A stretch of 64,000 nucleotides of DNA. It comes from Hymenobacter qilianensis. GTDB taxonomy: Bacteria; Bacteroidota; Bacteroidia; Cytophagales; Hymenobacteraceae. The position numbers were made by a program, and so were the translations under genes. The stretch's first letter is position 1. Each line of letters begins with the position of its first letter. This document shows, in pieces, positions 28,639 to 38,464 of this stretch. The stretch is from assembly GCF_014489555.1 (NCBI RefSeq), contig NZ_CP060784.1, positions 2,108,001 through 2,172,000 on the forward strand. Direction: 5' to 3'. A model generated the notes under the pieces. That model searched no databases, was not told the origin of the DNA, and saw nothing but the letters and a program-made list of their open reading frames with translations.

Positions 28639-29897
28639 ATGTCCTACTTATTCACTTCCGAGTCTGTTTCGGAAGGCCATCCCGATAAAGTTGCCGATCA
28701 AATCTCTGACGCCATTCTCGACGAGTTTCTTCGTCAGGATCCTGATTCTAAAGTTGCTTGCGAGACGCTGGTAACCACTGGCTTAGTAGTGGTAGCCGGC
28801 GAAGTGAAATCCAAGGCTTACGTAGATGTGCAGTCAGTTGCCCGCAACGTGATTCGGCGTATCGGCTATACCAAGGCTGAATATAAGTTTGAAGCTGAGA
28901 GCTGCGGCATTTTGTCGGCCCTGCACGAGCAGTCTCCCGACATCAACCAGGGAGTAGAGCGCCAAAGCCCCGAGGAGCAGGGTGCCGGCGACCAGGGAAT
29001 GATGTTCGGCTACGCAACACGCGAAACCGACAACTATATGCCGCTGGCGCTGGATTTGTCGCACCGTTTGTTGCGTGAGCTAGCCGCTATCCGCAAGGGA
29101 GGCAAGGAAATGACCTATCTGCGCCCCGATGCCAAGTCGCAGGTAACCATTCGCTACGCCGACGACAATACGCCCGAGGCAATCGACACGATCGTGGTCA
29201 GCACCCAGCACGACGACTTCGACGAGTCGGAGGCAGGCATGCTGAAGTGCATTTCGGAAGATATCCGCAACATACTGATTCCCCGTGTGAAAGCTGGCCT
29301 GAGCGCCGATGTCCAGAAGCTCTTCACCGACCAGATTACCTATCACATCAACCCCACCGGCAAATTCGTTATTGGCGGTCCCCACGGCGACTCCGGCTTA
29401 ACCGGCCGTAAGATCATTGTGGATACCTACGGCGGTAAAGGTGCTCACGGTGGGGGGCTTTTTCGGGTAAAGACTCCTCGAAGGTTGACCGTTCAGCAGC
29501 TTATGCTGCTCGTCATATCGCTAAAAACCTGGTAGCTGCTGGCGTAGCTGATCAAGTACTTGTTCAGGTAGCGTATGCTATCGGAGTAGCCCAGCCAGTT
29601 GGCCTTTATGTGACTACGTACGGGACCACCAAAGCCAACGGCAGCAATAGCTTGCTTACCGATGGGGAAATTGCCGATAAGGTGAATAAGCTATTCGATA
29701 TGCGTCCATTCGCTATCGTACAGCGCTTCGGTCTGCAGAACCCAATTTTTGGTGAAACCGCCGCTTATGGCCACATGGGCCGCGAAGCTGGCACTACCCA
29801 AGTGACGCTCGCCAACGGTGAAACCCGCACATATGAAACCTTTACCTGGGAAAAACTAGATTACGTAGATAAGATTAAAGCCGAGTTTGGTCTGTAA
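28639..29897 (+). CDS. metK: S-adenosylmethionine synthetase, frame interrupted once
   Basis: Makes S-adenosylmethionine from methionine and ATP in the cytoplasm; normally essential. After repair it has 419 residues, in the range for Bacteroidota. [21 protein letters not shown] is the classic start. [12 protein letters not shown] (ATP site), [21 protein letters not shown] and GAHGGGAFSGKD (phosphate binding) are present. The last motif holds the break: at 29452-29457 there are six G where seven are needed, so the frame runs into [12 protein letters not shown] and stops at 29535. One extra G restores [19 protein letters not shown] and the rest to FGL. I consider the break almost certainly an artefact or suppressed in vivo. 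If it were real the cell would need a second metK. Confidence 0.93.
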
Positions 29898-29922
29898 ACC
29901 AATTAGGCATTTGCGTTAAATA

Positions 29923-29959
29923 ATAAGGGCGCCCTTCCTCGGTGGAAGGGCGCCCTTAT
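29923..29959. terminator. Inverted repeat between convergent metK and hpf
   Basis: A perfect 16-bp stem (ATAAGGGCGCCCTTCC and its complement) with a five-base loop. There is no T-run beyond the stem, but the position between two convergent stops fits a bidirectional terminator. Confidence 0.7.
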
Positions 29960-29977
29960 GTTGTATCCTAATTAGCC

Positions 29978-30277
29978 TTAGTGGCTGGTCAATTTCTCTT
30001 TGTGTCTTTTTATCTGACGACGTAGCCCTTCTGCCGCTTCATCGGTGGCCGCTTCGAAGGTAGCCGCATCCGCTTGGCTGAACAGCGTACTGCCAGGCAC
30101 TAGCACTTTGAGCTCAACGGTCTTGTTATCAATACCGTCCTTATTGTTCAGCTTCATAATAACCTCGCCTTCGGTTACACGGTCGTAGAAGGTTTCGAGC
30201 TTGTCGAGACGCTTCTGGATGAAATCAAGTAGGCTCTGGTCGGCGGTGAAATGCACCGAATGCATCTGTACTTTCAT
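29978..30277 (-). CDS. hpf: Ribosome hibernation promoting factor
   Basis: A 99-residue protein of the short HPF/YfiA family, which binds the 30S decoding region and inactivates ribosomes in stationary phase. The start ATG 30277 gives MKVQMHSVHFTADQSLLDFI; an upstream start at 30313 would add a non-conserved tail. The beta-alpha-beta-beta-beta-alpha fold is suggested by KLDKLETFYDRVTEGEVIMKL and the C-terminal helix EAAEGLRRQIKRHKEKL. It lies 48 bases after xerC and follows it in the same direction, an arrangement typical of Bacteroidota. Confidence 0.93.
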   Translation of the reverse strand: MKVQMHSVHFTADQSLLDFIQKRLDKLETFYDRVTEGEVIMKLNNKDGIDNKTVELKVLVPGSTLFSQADAATFEAATDEAAEGLRRQIKRHKEKLTSH

Positions 30278-30325
30278 CGGAAATAGGGGTTTGGTAAATA
30301 GAAAGGAAAACACTCAACTAGTTAC

Positions 30326-31212
30326 TTAAGCCTTTGGATGGGCTTTGTCAAACACAGATTTGAGCTTGTCGATGGACAAATGGGTGTACACCTGAGTAGC
30401 CGCCAGGTTTGCATGCCCAAGCAACTCTTTAATAGCATTCAGGTCGGCACCCTTACTGAGGAGGTGCGTAGCAAACGAGTGGCGCAGCACATGCGGGTGC
30501 TGCTGCGACGAAGCGGTGGTTATCTGGCTTAAATACTGCTTCACGGTGCGATACACAAGCTTTTCGTACAGGGGCTCTAGCTTATCTGTAACGAGGAGAA
30601 AACCGCGGGCGTTGTCAGGGGGGCAAATTCAGCCTGCTTGCGCGCTATATAGTTTTCCAACGCTATAAGAAGCGTCGGATTGAGAGGTACTACCCGTTGT
30701 TTATTGCCTTTGCCCGTTACGCGCACCGTACGACCTGCCAAGCTGATATCGTCGTGACGAATACCAATCAGCTCCGAAAGACGAATGCCAGTACCGTAAA
30801 GCAATTCCAGAATAAGCTGATCGCGGGAGCCAACAAACGAATCGGCGAACTCAAAGCTGTTGAGTAAGCCATTGAGCGTATCCTCTGGCACAAAGTCGGG
30901 AAGCTTCTTGGCCGTTTTGGGCGAAGTAATGCGCAGCATCGGATTGCGCTGAATAGCGCCCGTGCGCAATAAGTACTTGTAGTAGGAGCGAAGGCAAGCA
31001 ATTTTACGATTCACCGTGCGTGGGTCACGCTGCTGCTGCATCAACTCCACTATCCAGGACCGAATAAGAGTATGATCGGCCTGCGCCGGCTCTGGCAGCT
31101 CATAAGTAGCGAGCAGGTACTCAGAGAACTGCCGAAGATCGGTCTGGTAAGAGATTACGGTGTGCGGGCTGAAGCGCCGCTCAAACCGCAGATAGTCGAA
31201 AAACAAATTCAT
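30326..31212 (-). CDS. xerC: Tyrosine recombinase XerC/XerD, frame interrupted once
   Basis: A site-specific recombinase that resolves chromosome dimers at dif, about 295 residues after repair. ATG 31212 gives [19 protein letters not shown]; the longer start at 31248 is a TTG. The N-terminal SAM-like DNA-binding domain covers residues 1-90. The catalytic domain shows TGIRLSEL (first Arg), [12 protein letters not shown] (His-x-x-Arg) and [15 protein letters not shown] (His and the Tyr nucleophile). The break is at a G6 on the plus strand (30618-30623), where seven are needed; repair gives [20 protein letters not shown]. It belongs to the rpsU-xerC-hpf cluster and is followed by hpf. XerC versus XerD is by context. 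Confidence 0.9.
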
Positions 31213-31284
31213 ACGCAGGAGTTCAGCCACTGGGGGGCAATTATCCAATGTAAGAATTTAAATCGGAATTTTTGGACGCGAAAA

Positions 31285-31322
31285 AACCGGCTGATTCGCT
31301 TACGTAAGCAAATCAGCCGGTT
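31285..31322 (-). terminator. Intrinsic terminator after rpsU
   Basis: Stem AACCGGCTGATT / AATCAGCCGGTT followed on the minus strand by T6. It lies 28 bases after the rpsU stop, so rpsU and xerC probably have separate main transcripts. Confidence 0.75.
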
Positions 31323-31349
31323 GTCACGAAAAGCTTTATAAGCTAAACG

Positions 31350-31544
31350 CTAGTAATTCTCAGTAGCGTACATGGTCTGCTTGTACACAGCTTTCTCTCT
31401 CTGCTTCCGCTTCGTGATAGAAGGCTTTTGGAAGAACGTACGACGACGCAATTCCTTCAGCACACCCGTGCGCTCGAATTTTTTCTTGAAACGCTTCAGA
31501 GCCCGGTCAACCGACTCGTTGTCTTTGATTTGAACGATGATCAT
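31350..31544 (-). CDS. rpsU: 30S ribosomal protein S21
   Basis: A 64-residue basic ribosomal protein of the small subunit platform. MIIVQIKDNESVDRALKRFK and KKFERTGVLKELRRRTFF are the family signature, and the C-terminus (KPSITKRKQREKAVYKQ) is the usual lysine/arginine tail. In Bacteroidota S21 is linked to the anti-Shine-Dalgarno region and helps explain the weak use of SD sequences. Promoter candidate at 31582. Confidence 0.97.
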   Translation of the reverse strand: MIIVQIKDNESVDRALKRFKKKFERTGVLKELRRRTFFQKPSITKRKQREKAVYKQTMYATENY

Positions 31545-31581
31545 ATATGCAGTGGAGTTGAAAACTTTCTATTAAGGGGGG

Positions 31582-31589
31582 CAAAGATA
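31582..31589 (-). promoter_or_regulatory. Candidate -7 element for rpsU
   Basis: Read on the minus strand, TATCTTTG stands about 38 bases before the rpsU ATG and runs directly into a C6 tract. Confidence 0.45.
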
Positions 31590-31677
31590 ATCACATCTTT
31601 TGAAGATTTAAAAATGCTTACGCAGATTCCTAATCAATAGCTATTTGAGCCCCCGAAAGAATAAGACCAAATAAAGC

Positions 31678-32817
31678 CTACTTCAGTAGAGTGCGGGCAA
31701 TAACCAGCTTCTGGATTTCGGAAGTGCCTTCACCGATGGTGCAAAGCTTGGAGTCGCGGTAGTACTTCTCCGCTGGATAATCTTTGGTATAGCCATAGCC
31801 GCCAAAAATCTGCACCCCTTCATTCGCAGCCCGTACGCATACCTCCGAGGCATAAAGCTTAGCCATAGCCGACTCTTGGGTCACATTCAGACCACGGTCC
31901 TTCATATCCGCAGCCCGATAGGTAAGCAATGCTGCGGCTTCAATCTCGGTAGCCATATCAGCTAGCTTGAACGCGATGCCTTGGAAGTTGGAGATAGGCT
32001 GGTTGAACTGGTGGCGCTCCTTAGAATATTGGGTAGCCGCCTCAAAAGCCCCCTGAGCAATACCCAGGCTGAGGGCTGCGATAGAAATTCGCCCCCCATC
32101 AAGCACCTTCATCGACTGAATAAACCCTTCGCCTACTTCGCCCAGAATATTCTCTTTCGGTACGCGGCAGTCGGTGAAAATTAGCTCAGTAGTCTCGGAA
32201 GCGCGCATTCCCAGCTTGTCTTCCTTACGGCCGTGTGTGAAGCCTTCGGTAGGCTTCTCAATCACAAATGCCGTCATACCATGCGAGTCACCTACCTCGC
32301 CAGTGCGGGCAATAACTACAGCGATGTTGCTGCTCTTACCGTGGGTGATGAAGTTTTTCGCTCCGTTGAGCACGTAAAAGTCACCGTCTTCAACAGCCAC
32401 TGTACGCATGTTGCCAGCATCAGAACCTGTATTGGGTTCCGTCAGGCCCCACGCGCCGATCCACTCAGCCGAAGCTAATTTGGGCAACCACTTGCGCTTT
32501 TGCTCCTCGGATCCAAATTGCAGAATGTGACCTGTGCACAAAGAGTTGTGAGCGGCCATCGACAAGCCGATGCTACCATCAATCTTAGCCAACTCAGCTA
32601 TGGCAGTCACATACTCAACGTAGCCAAAGCCAGAGCCGCCATATTCTTGTGGCACCAGCACGCCCATCAGGCCCAAATCACCAAGCTGCTTGAATACGTC
32701 GATGGGAAACTCTTGGCTTTCATCCCACTGCATCATGCGCGGTTTAATGTGGGTCGCGCCAAAGTCGCGCACCATCTGGGCAATCATTGTTTGGTTCTCG
32801 GTAGCTACTAATTCCAT
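31678..32817 (-). CDS. Acyl-CoA dehydrogenase
   Basis: An FAD flavoenzyme of 379 residues that introduces the alpha-beta double bond in acyl-CoA during beta-oxidation or branched-chain amino acid breakdown. Motifs: [37 protein letters not shown] (FAD/substrate), [20 protein letters not shown], and the C-terminal GEGTSEIQK with the catalytic-base glutamate at about residue 363. The length and motifs fit short/branched-chain types, but chain length is not readable. Single gene; promoter candidate at 32880. Confidence 0.93.
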   Translation of the reverse strand: MELVATENQTMIAQMVRDFGATHIKPRMMQWDESQEFPIDVFKQLGDLGLMGVLVPQEYGGSGFGYVEYVTAIAELAKIDGSIGLSMAAHNSLCTGHILQFGSEEQKRKWLPKLASAEWIGAWGLTEPNTGSDAGNMRTVAVEDGDFYVLNGAKNFITHGKSSNIAVVIARTGEVGDSHGMTAFVIEKPTEGFTHGRKEDKLGMRASETTELIFTDCRVPKENILGEVGEGFIQSMKVLDGGRISIAALSLGIAQGAFEAATQYSKERHQFNQPISNFQGIAFKLADMATEIEAAALLTYRAADMKDRGLNVTQESAMAKLYASEVCVRAANEGVQIFGGYGYTKDYPAEKYYRDSKLCTIGEGTSEIQKLVIARTLLK

Positions 32818-32879
32818 GGGTGGGGAAGTGATATGGTGGGTGGTAATGGCATAACCAGCAAGAGCCAGTTTTGGGTTCG

Positions 32880-32887
32880 CAAAAGTA
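32880..32887 (-). promoter_or_regulatory. Candidate -7 element for the acyl-CoA dehydrogenase gene
   Basis: Read on the minus strand, TACTTTTG fits TAnnTTTG about 63 bases before the start codon. Confidence 0.35.
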
Positions 32888-33051
32888 GTACTTTGCTTTA
32901 AGAGAAGCTGTTTTCCACAGGCAGGTATCCAGCCCCGATTTTGAAAGGGTGTGCTAATTCGGTTACTTTGAAGGTTTATCGGGAGAAATTAAGCTGTTTC
33001 TTGGCTGTTCCCCCGGCACTATTTCATCTGTCTCTGGCTTTTTTGGCCCGC

Positions 33052-33972
33052 ATGCTACATCCCATCTTTCGCCGCTTCCTATCCGTTGGGTTGCTAAGCT
33101 TATCGTTTCTGTTGTCGTTTTCCTGCACGACATCAAAGATATACCGCCAAAATGTACTATTTCGTTTAGAAGGTACAACAGTCGACACCGCTAGGCTGCG
33201 TACGACCATAAATAGGACGGAACGTAACTACATCATCCAGTCCAATGATTACCTCGATGTTCGGGTATACACTAATAAAGGCGAGCGAATATTAGATCCT
33301 AATGGTGAGTTGCCATTTGGCAACCCCGGCGGACTAAGAGGCGCCACAACTCGGCCAGGAGCTGGTACACGTACCACGACAGGTCAACAAAGCTCAGGTG
33401 GTACTACAAGTGGCGGCTCTGAGTTTCTTGTGCAAGACGATGGCATAGTAAAGCTGCCGATGGTAGAGAATATAAAGCTAAGTGGTTACACGCTTTTAGA
33501 AGCTGACAGTGTGTTACAGGTGGCTTATAGCCAATATTATGAGCAGCCTTTCGTCGTGACGCGGGTTACTAATAACCGTATTATCGTGCTTGGGGCTGTT
33601 GGGGGCACTGGGGGTCAGGTCATCCCGATGACCAATGATAATATGAACTTGATTGAGGTTTTAGCCATTGCCGGGGGCATTGATGGCGGGGCAATAGGAA
33701 CAGGTGGTAATCGAGTAGGACGTACGACCAACATCCGCCTCATTCGGGGAGATTTGAAGAACCCGCAGATACAAGTCATTGATCTGTCTACGTTTGAAGG
33801 AATGCGTCGCGCGAATTTACAGGTGGAACCCAACGACATAGTTTATGTTGAGCCTGTACGACGGCCGTTTTATGAGGCATTGACAGATGCTGGTCCAGTA
33901 TTTGGGCTAGTGACTAGCCTTATAAGTGTTCTTAGTACCCTGTATATTATAACAAGGGTATACAATAATTAA
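33052..33972 (+). CDS. Polysaccharide biosynthesis/export protein (Wza-like lipoprotein)
   Basis: An outer-membrane export lipoprotein of 306 residues. ATG 33052 gives MLHPIFRRFLSVGLLSLSFLL and a lipobox ending LSFSC. The poly_export domain is seen in YIIQSNDYLDVRVYTNKGE and DDGIVKLPMVENIKLSGYTLLEADSVL, then a SLBB-type part (RIIVLGAVGGTGGQVIP ... MNLIEVLAIAGGID). A Gly/Thr-rich insert (about residues 90-122) interrupts the export domain and looks like a low-complexity linker. A C-terminal hydrophobic helix (VFGLVTSLISVLSTLYIITRV) may span the membrane. The next gene is Wzc, as in capsule or exopolysaccharide operons, though no glycosyltransferase gene follows here. Confidence 0.88.
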   Translation: MLHPIFRRFLSVGLLSLSFLLSFSCTTSKIYRQNVLFRLEGTTVDTARLRTTINRTERNYIIQSNDYLDVRVYTNKGERILDPNGELPFGNPGGLRGATTRPGAGTRTTTGQQSSGGTTSGGSEFLVQDDGIVKLPMVENIKLSGYTLLEADSVLQVAYSQYYEQPFVVTRVTNNRIIVLGAVGGTGGQVIPMTNDNMNLIEVLAIAGGIDGGAIGTGGNRVGRTTNIRLIRGDLKNPQIQVIDLSTFEGMRRANLQVEPNDIVYVEPVRRPFYEALTDAGPVFGLVTSLISVLSTLYIITRVYNN

Positions 33973-34027
33973 GCTTGTCTTTCTTGTTGACGATAAGCTT
34001 ATTCCCTTCAACCAATAGAATGCCCTG

Positions 34028-36482
34028 ATGGCGGCGAAAGAAGAAACTGAGCTGGAAGAGATGATCCGCAACGCGGGCGGTATGGAAGCGGAAGAAAAAG
34101 AGGATGCTGGCGATGGGTTAGACATTACCACCTTGCTTCAGGTAGCCCGCAAAAGCTTGCCTTGGATTGCGTTGCTTATTGCTTTGGGTCTGACAGGGTC
34201 TTGGCTGTTTTTACGCTATACAAAGCCTGTGTATCAGTCCTCATCGGTCATCAAGATTGATGAGAGAACAGAGGCTGGAGTATTGGGCATGGGTAGTATT
34301 GGCGGCGCGGTAGAGAAGCGTCAGGAGTTGGCTAATCTCTCAGGTGAGGTAGAGTTAATTAAGTCGAATCTAATTTATCGCCGTCTCAAAGATTCTTTAG
34401 CGCTTGACGTCAATTATTATGTAGAGGGAACTGTATTAGAATCAGAGCTTTATAAAAGGTCCCTTTCAAAGTTGAATATGCGATTAAAGACCCAGCGTTT
34501 TATAATCGGAAGCTGAATGTTAATTTTCTTAGCCCTACTCAGTTTCGACTAAGTTATTTGGAGGCTAAAGAAGAAATAAGTGGAGATTATATAGTAGGCC
34601 AACCTATTAATATTCCTGGTATTAGTTTAAAGCTGACTACTGATTCCTCTTTCTTTGACGCAAGTGCGCTAGAAGCACAGTTCTACTTTGTCATTCTAGA
34701 TGATGGCTCGGTGAATGGTTACCTGAATAGGAACATTTCGGTTGAGATTGTTAATCCTGAAGCTCATACTGTTCAGATAGCGTTTGCCGATTTTAATCCT
34801 TTAAAAGCGCAGGATATTGTCAATAAGATAGACACTGTTTACTTACAGGAAAAACTAGCGCAAAAGAAAGAAGCATCCGACAAAAGTCTACGCTTTTTAG
34901 GCGAGCAGACAGATGTTACAAACGATAAATTGCAGCAGGCAGAAGATAATTTACAGTCTTTTGCACGTGAAAATAAAACATATGATGTGCGGGGCGATGC
35001 AGCTACTGTAATCAATAAGATAGCCGACCAAGAAGAAAAAAGACAAGAGCTACTGCAAAGGCAGAGTCTACTGGAAGATTTGTCGCGCTTGGTAGAGCAG
35101 GATCAGATAACCAGTAATGAGGATTCCACAGTTGCCCAGAGTATACCTGGACTGGCTGAGTTGGAGGATAATCGCTTGATGCAGGAAATCGAAGCCCTAA
35201 ATAATCAGCAATGGGACCTACGTCGAGTATTGCGCTCTTATAAAGAAACGACAGAAGCTGTAAAGCAAAGACGTGTTCAACTAGATTTTACAAAGAATAC
35301 GATTCGCCGACTCCTAGATCAAAATAAAGAGCTTTTGCAGGAGCAGGTAAATAAAATGAACCGTCAACGTGATGAGCTTAGTGCTAAGCTGGCAGGACTG
35401 CCGGAGAAAGCAACGCAGCAAGCACGTTTGCAACGTCCATTTGAACTTTATGAAAAGACATATGTAAGTTTAATAAATAGGGAGCTAGAGTTCAGGATTG
35501 GCCAGGCTGGTACGACGGCCGATTTTCAGATTCTTTCCCCGGCTAGCTTGCCAAGCGCGCCCATTTCGCCGGTTCGTGCCATGGTTTATGCTATTGGTTT
35601 GGCGGGAGGCATTGTGTTAGGACTTGGATTAATTGCAGTCCGCTACTTCTTGCATGATACCGTGACGAATACGCGGGAACTGGAGCGTATGACCTCAGCG
35701 GCGTTGCTCGGGGTAATTCCAACCTACGACAAGGAAAAGATGACCGTGTCAAAGCTGGTAGTAGATAAAAACCCTAAGTCTGCTATTTCAGAGTCAATCC
35801 GATCCATTCGTACTAATCTGGACTTTATAGGGTCAGCGCGAAAGAAGCGCATTATATCGGTTACATCAACTGTATCAGGGGAGGGTAAAACCTTTGTTAC
35901 GGTGAATCTGGGGGCATAATTGCGTTGTCCGAGCAGCGGGTTATTATCCTAGACCTTGATATGCGGAAGCCGAAGGTGAATCTAGCTTTCGGTACTGAGA
36001 ATGTGCGGGGCATTAGCACTATTCTGATTGAAAAACACACCGTGGAGGAATGCATTCAGCATACCGATATTCCAACGCTGGATTTTATATCAGCTGGTCC
36101 CACACCACCAAATCCGTCGGAGCTTATCCTAAACCCTAAGTTTGACGAATTACTGGCAGAATTACATCAGCAGTATGATGTAATTCTGATTGATACGCCG
36201 CCTGTTGGTCTCGTTACGGATGGTATTCTTATTATGCGTAAAGCTGATATCCCGCTTTATATTGTGCGGGCAGGGTATTCCAAGAAAGCCTTCCTGAAGA
36301 ACATCAATAAGCTCATGCGGACGAATAACTTTACCCGCCTCAGCACTATTCTGAACGACGCCAGCGCTACTGGCTTGGCTGGCTACGGGTATGGCTATGG
36401 CTATGGCTATGGTCAGGGCTACTACGACGAGCCGACACCTCCCAAGGGAATAATTAGCCGCCTGAGGCAGCGTATTTCCTAA
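34028..36482 (+). CDS. wzc: Wzc-type tyrosine kinase / polysaccharide co-polymerase, frame interrupted twice
   Basis: An inner-membrane bacterial tyrosine autokinase of about 818 residues after repair. The breaks are at C3 (34491-34493, should be four) and G5 (35910-35914, should be six), which join RLKTPAFYNRKLNVNF and VTVNLGGIIALSEQRV. Order: cytoplasmic N-terminal segment, first membrane helix (LPWIALLIALGLTGSWLFL), Wzz domain, coiled coil (about 290-460), second helix (AMVYAIGLAGGIVLGLGLIAV), then the kinase domain with Walker A TSTVSGEGKTF, Walker A' VIILDLDMRKPKV and Walker B VILIDTPPVG. The tail carries a Tyr cluster (YGYGYGYGYGQGYYDE), the autophosphorylation site. It controls chain length and polymerisation of exopolysaccharide. 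Confidence 0.88.
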
Positions 36483-36508
36483 AATCAGCTCTCACTCTCA
36501 TTTAGCAC

Positions 36509-37288
36509 ATGGCTTCATTCCTACGCAAGCTTTTCGGCCAAGCGGCTTCTACGTCGCTGGTTTACGAAAACTTGCTGGCGGAGCTTGGAGTTGATATGCA
36601 CTCGCACTTGCTGCCCGGCTTGGATGATGGGGCTGAAACCATTGAGCAATCATTGGGTTTGCTGGAAGCAATGCAGGCATTAGGCTACCGTAAGCTGATT
36701 ATGACTCCCCATATTATGGGAGATTTTTATAAGAATACTCCAACTACCGTTCACGCTGCATTGGCGCAGATGCAGGAAGCCGCCACGACTGCCGGCTTCG
36801 CGGACATACAGCTAGAATGTGCCGCCGAATACTACTTAGATGAATGGCTGGGGGGCAAATTAGATAGCGGAGAAGAGCTCCTAAGCTTTGGTGGCCTTAA
36901 AAAATATCTGTTGTTGGAAACGTCTTACATGAACGAACCCTTCAACATGCAGGATATTATCTTCCGGCTAAAAGCGCAGGGGTATCAGCCAGTGTTGGCG
37001 CATCCTGAGCGCTACACTTATTTATATGGCCGCTTTTCTGAGTTGGAAAAGATTCATGATAACGGGGTATTATTTCAGATTAACCTCAACTCATTAGCTG
37101 GTTATTATTCCTCCGGGGCCCAGCGTGTAGCCGAGAAGCTCATTGATGCTCGCTTGGTAGATTTTGTCGGTACGGATGCGCACAATCTCAAGCACACCGA
37201 AACTTTGCGTAGTAAAGTGCTGCCTTTGGCTTATTTGAAAAAGGTCTTGGCTTTACCTCTCCTAAATAATACGCTATTGACTAATTAG
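36509..37288 (+). CDS. CpsB/CapC family PHP-type protein-tyrosine phosphatase
   Basis: A manganese-dependent phosphatase of 259 residues that dephosphorylates Wzc-type kinases. The metal-binding signature DMHSHLLPGLDDG is at residues 29-41. MTPHIMGDFYKNTP, HPERY (near residue 165) and FVGTDAHN (near 220) supply the other ligands. It begins 26 bases after wzc, as expected for the kinase/phosphatase pair that cycles during polysaccharide assembly. The frame is intact, including a G6CAAA word at 36850. Confidence 0.92.
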   Translation: MASFLRKLFGQAASTSLVYENLLAELGVDMHSHLLPGLDDGAETIEQSLGLLEAMQALGYRKLIMTPHIMGDFYKNTPTTVHAALAQMQEAATTAGFADIQLECAAEYYLDEWLGGKLDSGEELLSFGGLKKYLLLETSYMNEPFNMQDIIFRLKAQGYQPVLAHPERYTYLYGRFSELEKIHDNGVLFQINLNSLAGYYSSGAQRVAEKLIDARLVDFVGTDAHNLKHTETLRSKVLPLAYLKKVLALPLLNNTLLTN

Positions 37289-37355
37289 TTGATCAGATGC
37301 TTGCTGTCTGATCAATTAATTAGTCACCACTCAACTACCTAACTCCCTGATATGT

Positions 37356-38381
37356 ATGGTTTTTGTCACTGGTGGTAGCGGATTGATGGGCAGTTTCCTG
37401 ATTCCAGCCTTGGTAGCACAGGGCTATGTAGTGCGGGCGCTTTACAGGCAGCAAGTGCCAGCCATACAGCATGCCGATAAAGTGGAATGGATAGAAGGTG
37501 ACTTGCGTGACACCACCCTACTACGCACCGCATTGGCCGGGGTTACCCACGTTTTTCACTGCGCTGGCTTGGTTTCGTATGCTCCGCAGGATGCAGCGAA
37601 ACTGCAGCAGACAAATGCAGAGGGCACTGCTGCCGTGGTAGATGCCTGCCTGGAGCAAAGCTCGGATATTCGCCTGTGCCATGTATCATCGGTGGCCGCG
37701 TTGGGTGGTCCTGCAGCAGCAAAGCTGGATATAAGGGGGGCAAATATTGTGGTAGATGAGACGGCTAAATGGGATTTAGGCGCTGGACATAATGCGTATG
37801 CCACTTCCAAGTACTTCGGAGAACTGGAAGTGTGGCGTGGGATTTCGGAAGGTCTGTCTGCTGTCATTGTGAATCCTTCGGTAGTGCTCGGGCCCGCCGA
37901 TTGGCAGCGCAGTAGTACCCGCCTTTTCCGATATGCGCACCAGGAACATGCCTTTTATACGCCAGGCTGCCTGAACTATGTAGATGTGCGCGACGTCGTG
38001 GAGGCCATGCTTCGCCTGACCTTTCAAAGTGAAGTAGCTGGGGAGCGCTTTATTCTGAGTGGCGGTGCAGTGCCATTGCGCGATTTCTTGATTCAGGCGG
38101 CAGAGTGCTTCGGCAAAAAGCCCCCCACAGTGGCCGTACCTACCTGGGCAGCCGAAACGATCTGGCGCTTGGAGCACGTGCGCTCCGTGCTGACGGGTGC
38201 ACGGCCACTCATCACCAAAGATACTGCCCGTGCGGGCAGGCGCTCAGTGATTTACAGTGCAGCCAAAGTAGAGGCAGCTACGGGCTTACAATTCCGTCCG
38301 CTGGCCGAAACAGTGCAGTGGTGTTGCGCAGGCCTGACATCAGCGAACCAGCCTTCGCCCGGTGTGGTTATTGCATCATAA
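37356..38381 (+). CDS. NAD-dependent epimerase/dehydratase, extended SDR
   Basis: An extended short-chain dehydrogenase/reductase of 341 residues. The nucleotide-binding loop TGGSGLMG opens at residue 5 and the active-site YxxxK is Tyr148/Lys152 (NAYATSKYFGE). HCAGLVSYAP and CHVSSVAALGG (Ser of the triad) fit the family, which includes dihydroflavonol reductase-like and NDP-sugar enzymes. Starting at ATG 37356 rather than the overlapping ATG 37352 gives the conserved beta strand VFVTGGSG. It follows the phosphatase by 67 bases and may be part of the same locus, but sugar modification is only one possibility. Confidence 0.85.
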   Translation: MVFVTGGSGLMGSFLIPALVAQGYVVRALYRQQVPAIQHADKVEWIEGDLRDTTLLRTALAGVTHVFHCAGLVSYAPQDAAKLQQTNAEGTAAVVDACLEQSSDIRLCHVSSVAALGGPAAAKLDIRGANIVVDETAKWDLGAGHNAYATSKYFGELEVWRGISEGLSAVIVNPSVVLGPADWQRSSTRLFRYAHQEHAFYTPGCLNYVDVRDVVEAMLRLTFQSEVAGERFILSGGAVPLRDFLIQAAECFGKKPPTVAVPTWAAETIWRLEHVRSVLTGARPLITKDTARAGRRSVIYSAAKVEAATGLQFRPLAETVQWCCAGLTSANQPSPGVVIAS

Positions 38382-38464
38382 GCCAGCAGCGTTATCTTCA
38401 GTGATTCCGCCGCCCGACGCCGGCAAAGTCTGCCGTTTTGGCGACCTTTGAGTCTTGCATACGA

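Noticed and set aside
33330..33425. Gly/Thr-rich repeat in Wza as a mobile or CRISPR-like repeat
   Set aside because: It is a low-complexity in-frame linker without regular repeat units.
36402..36425. TATGGC repeats near the end of wzc as a microsatellite
   Set aside because: They encode the Tyr-rich autophosphorylation tail expected in this kinase family.
36848..36860. G6CAAA word in the CpsB phosphatase as a further frameshift
   Set aside because: The frame is continuous through it (DEWLGGKLDSG), as also at 10513, 12190, 24988, 41550 and 42270. The word alone does not break genes.
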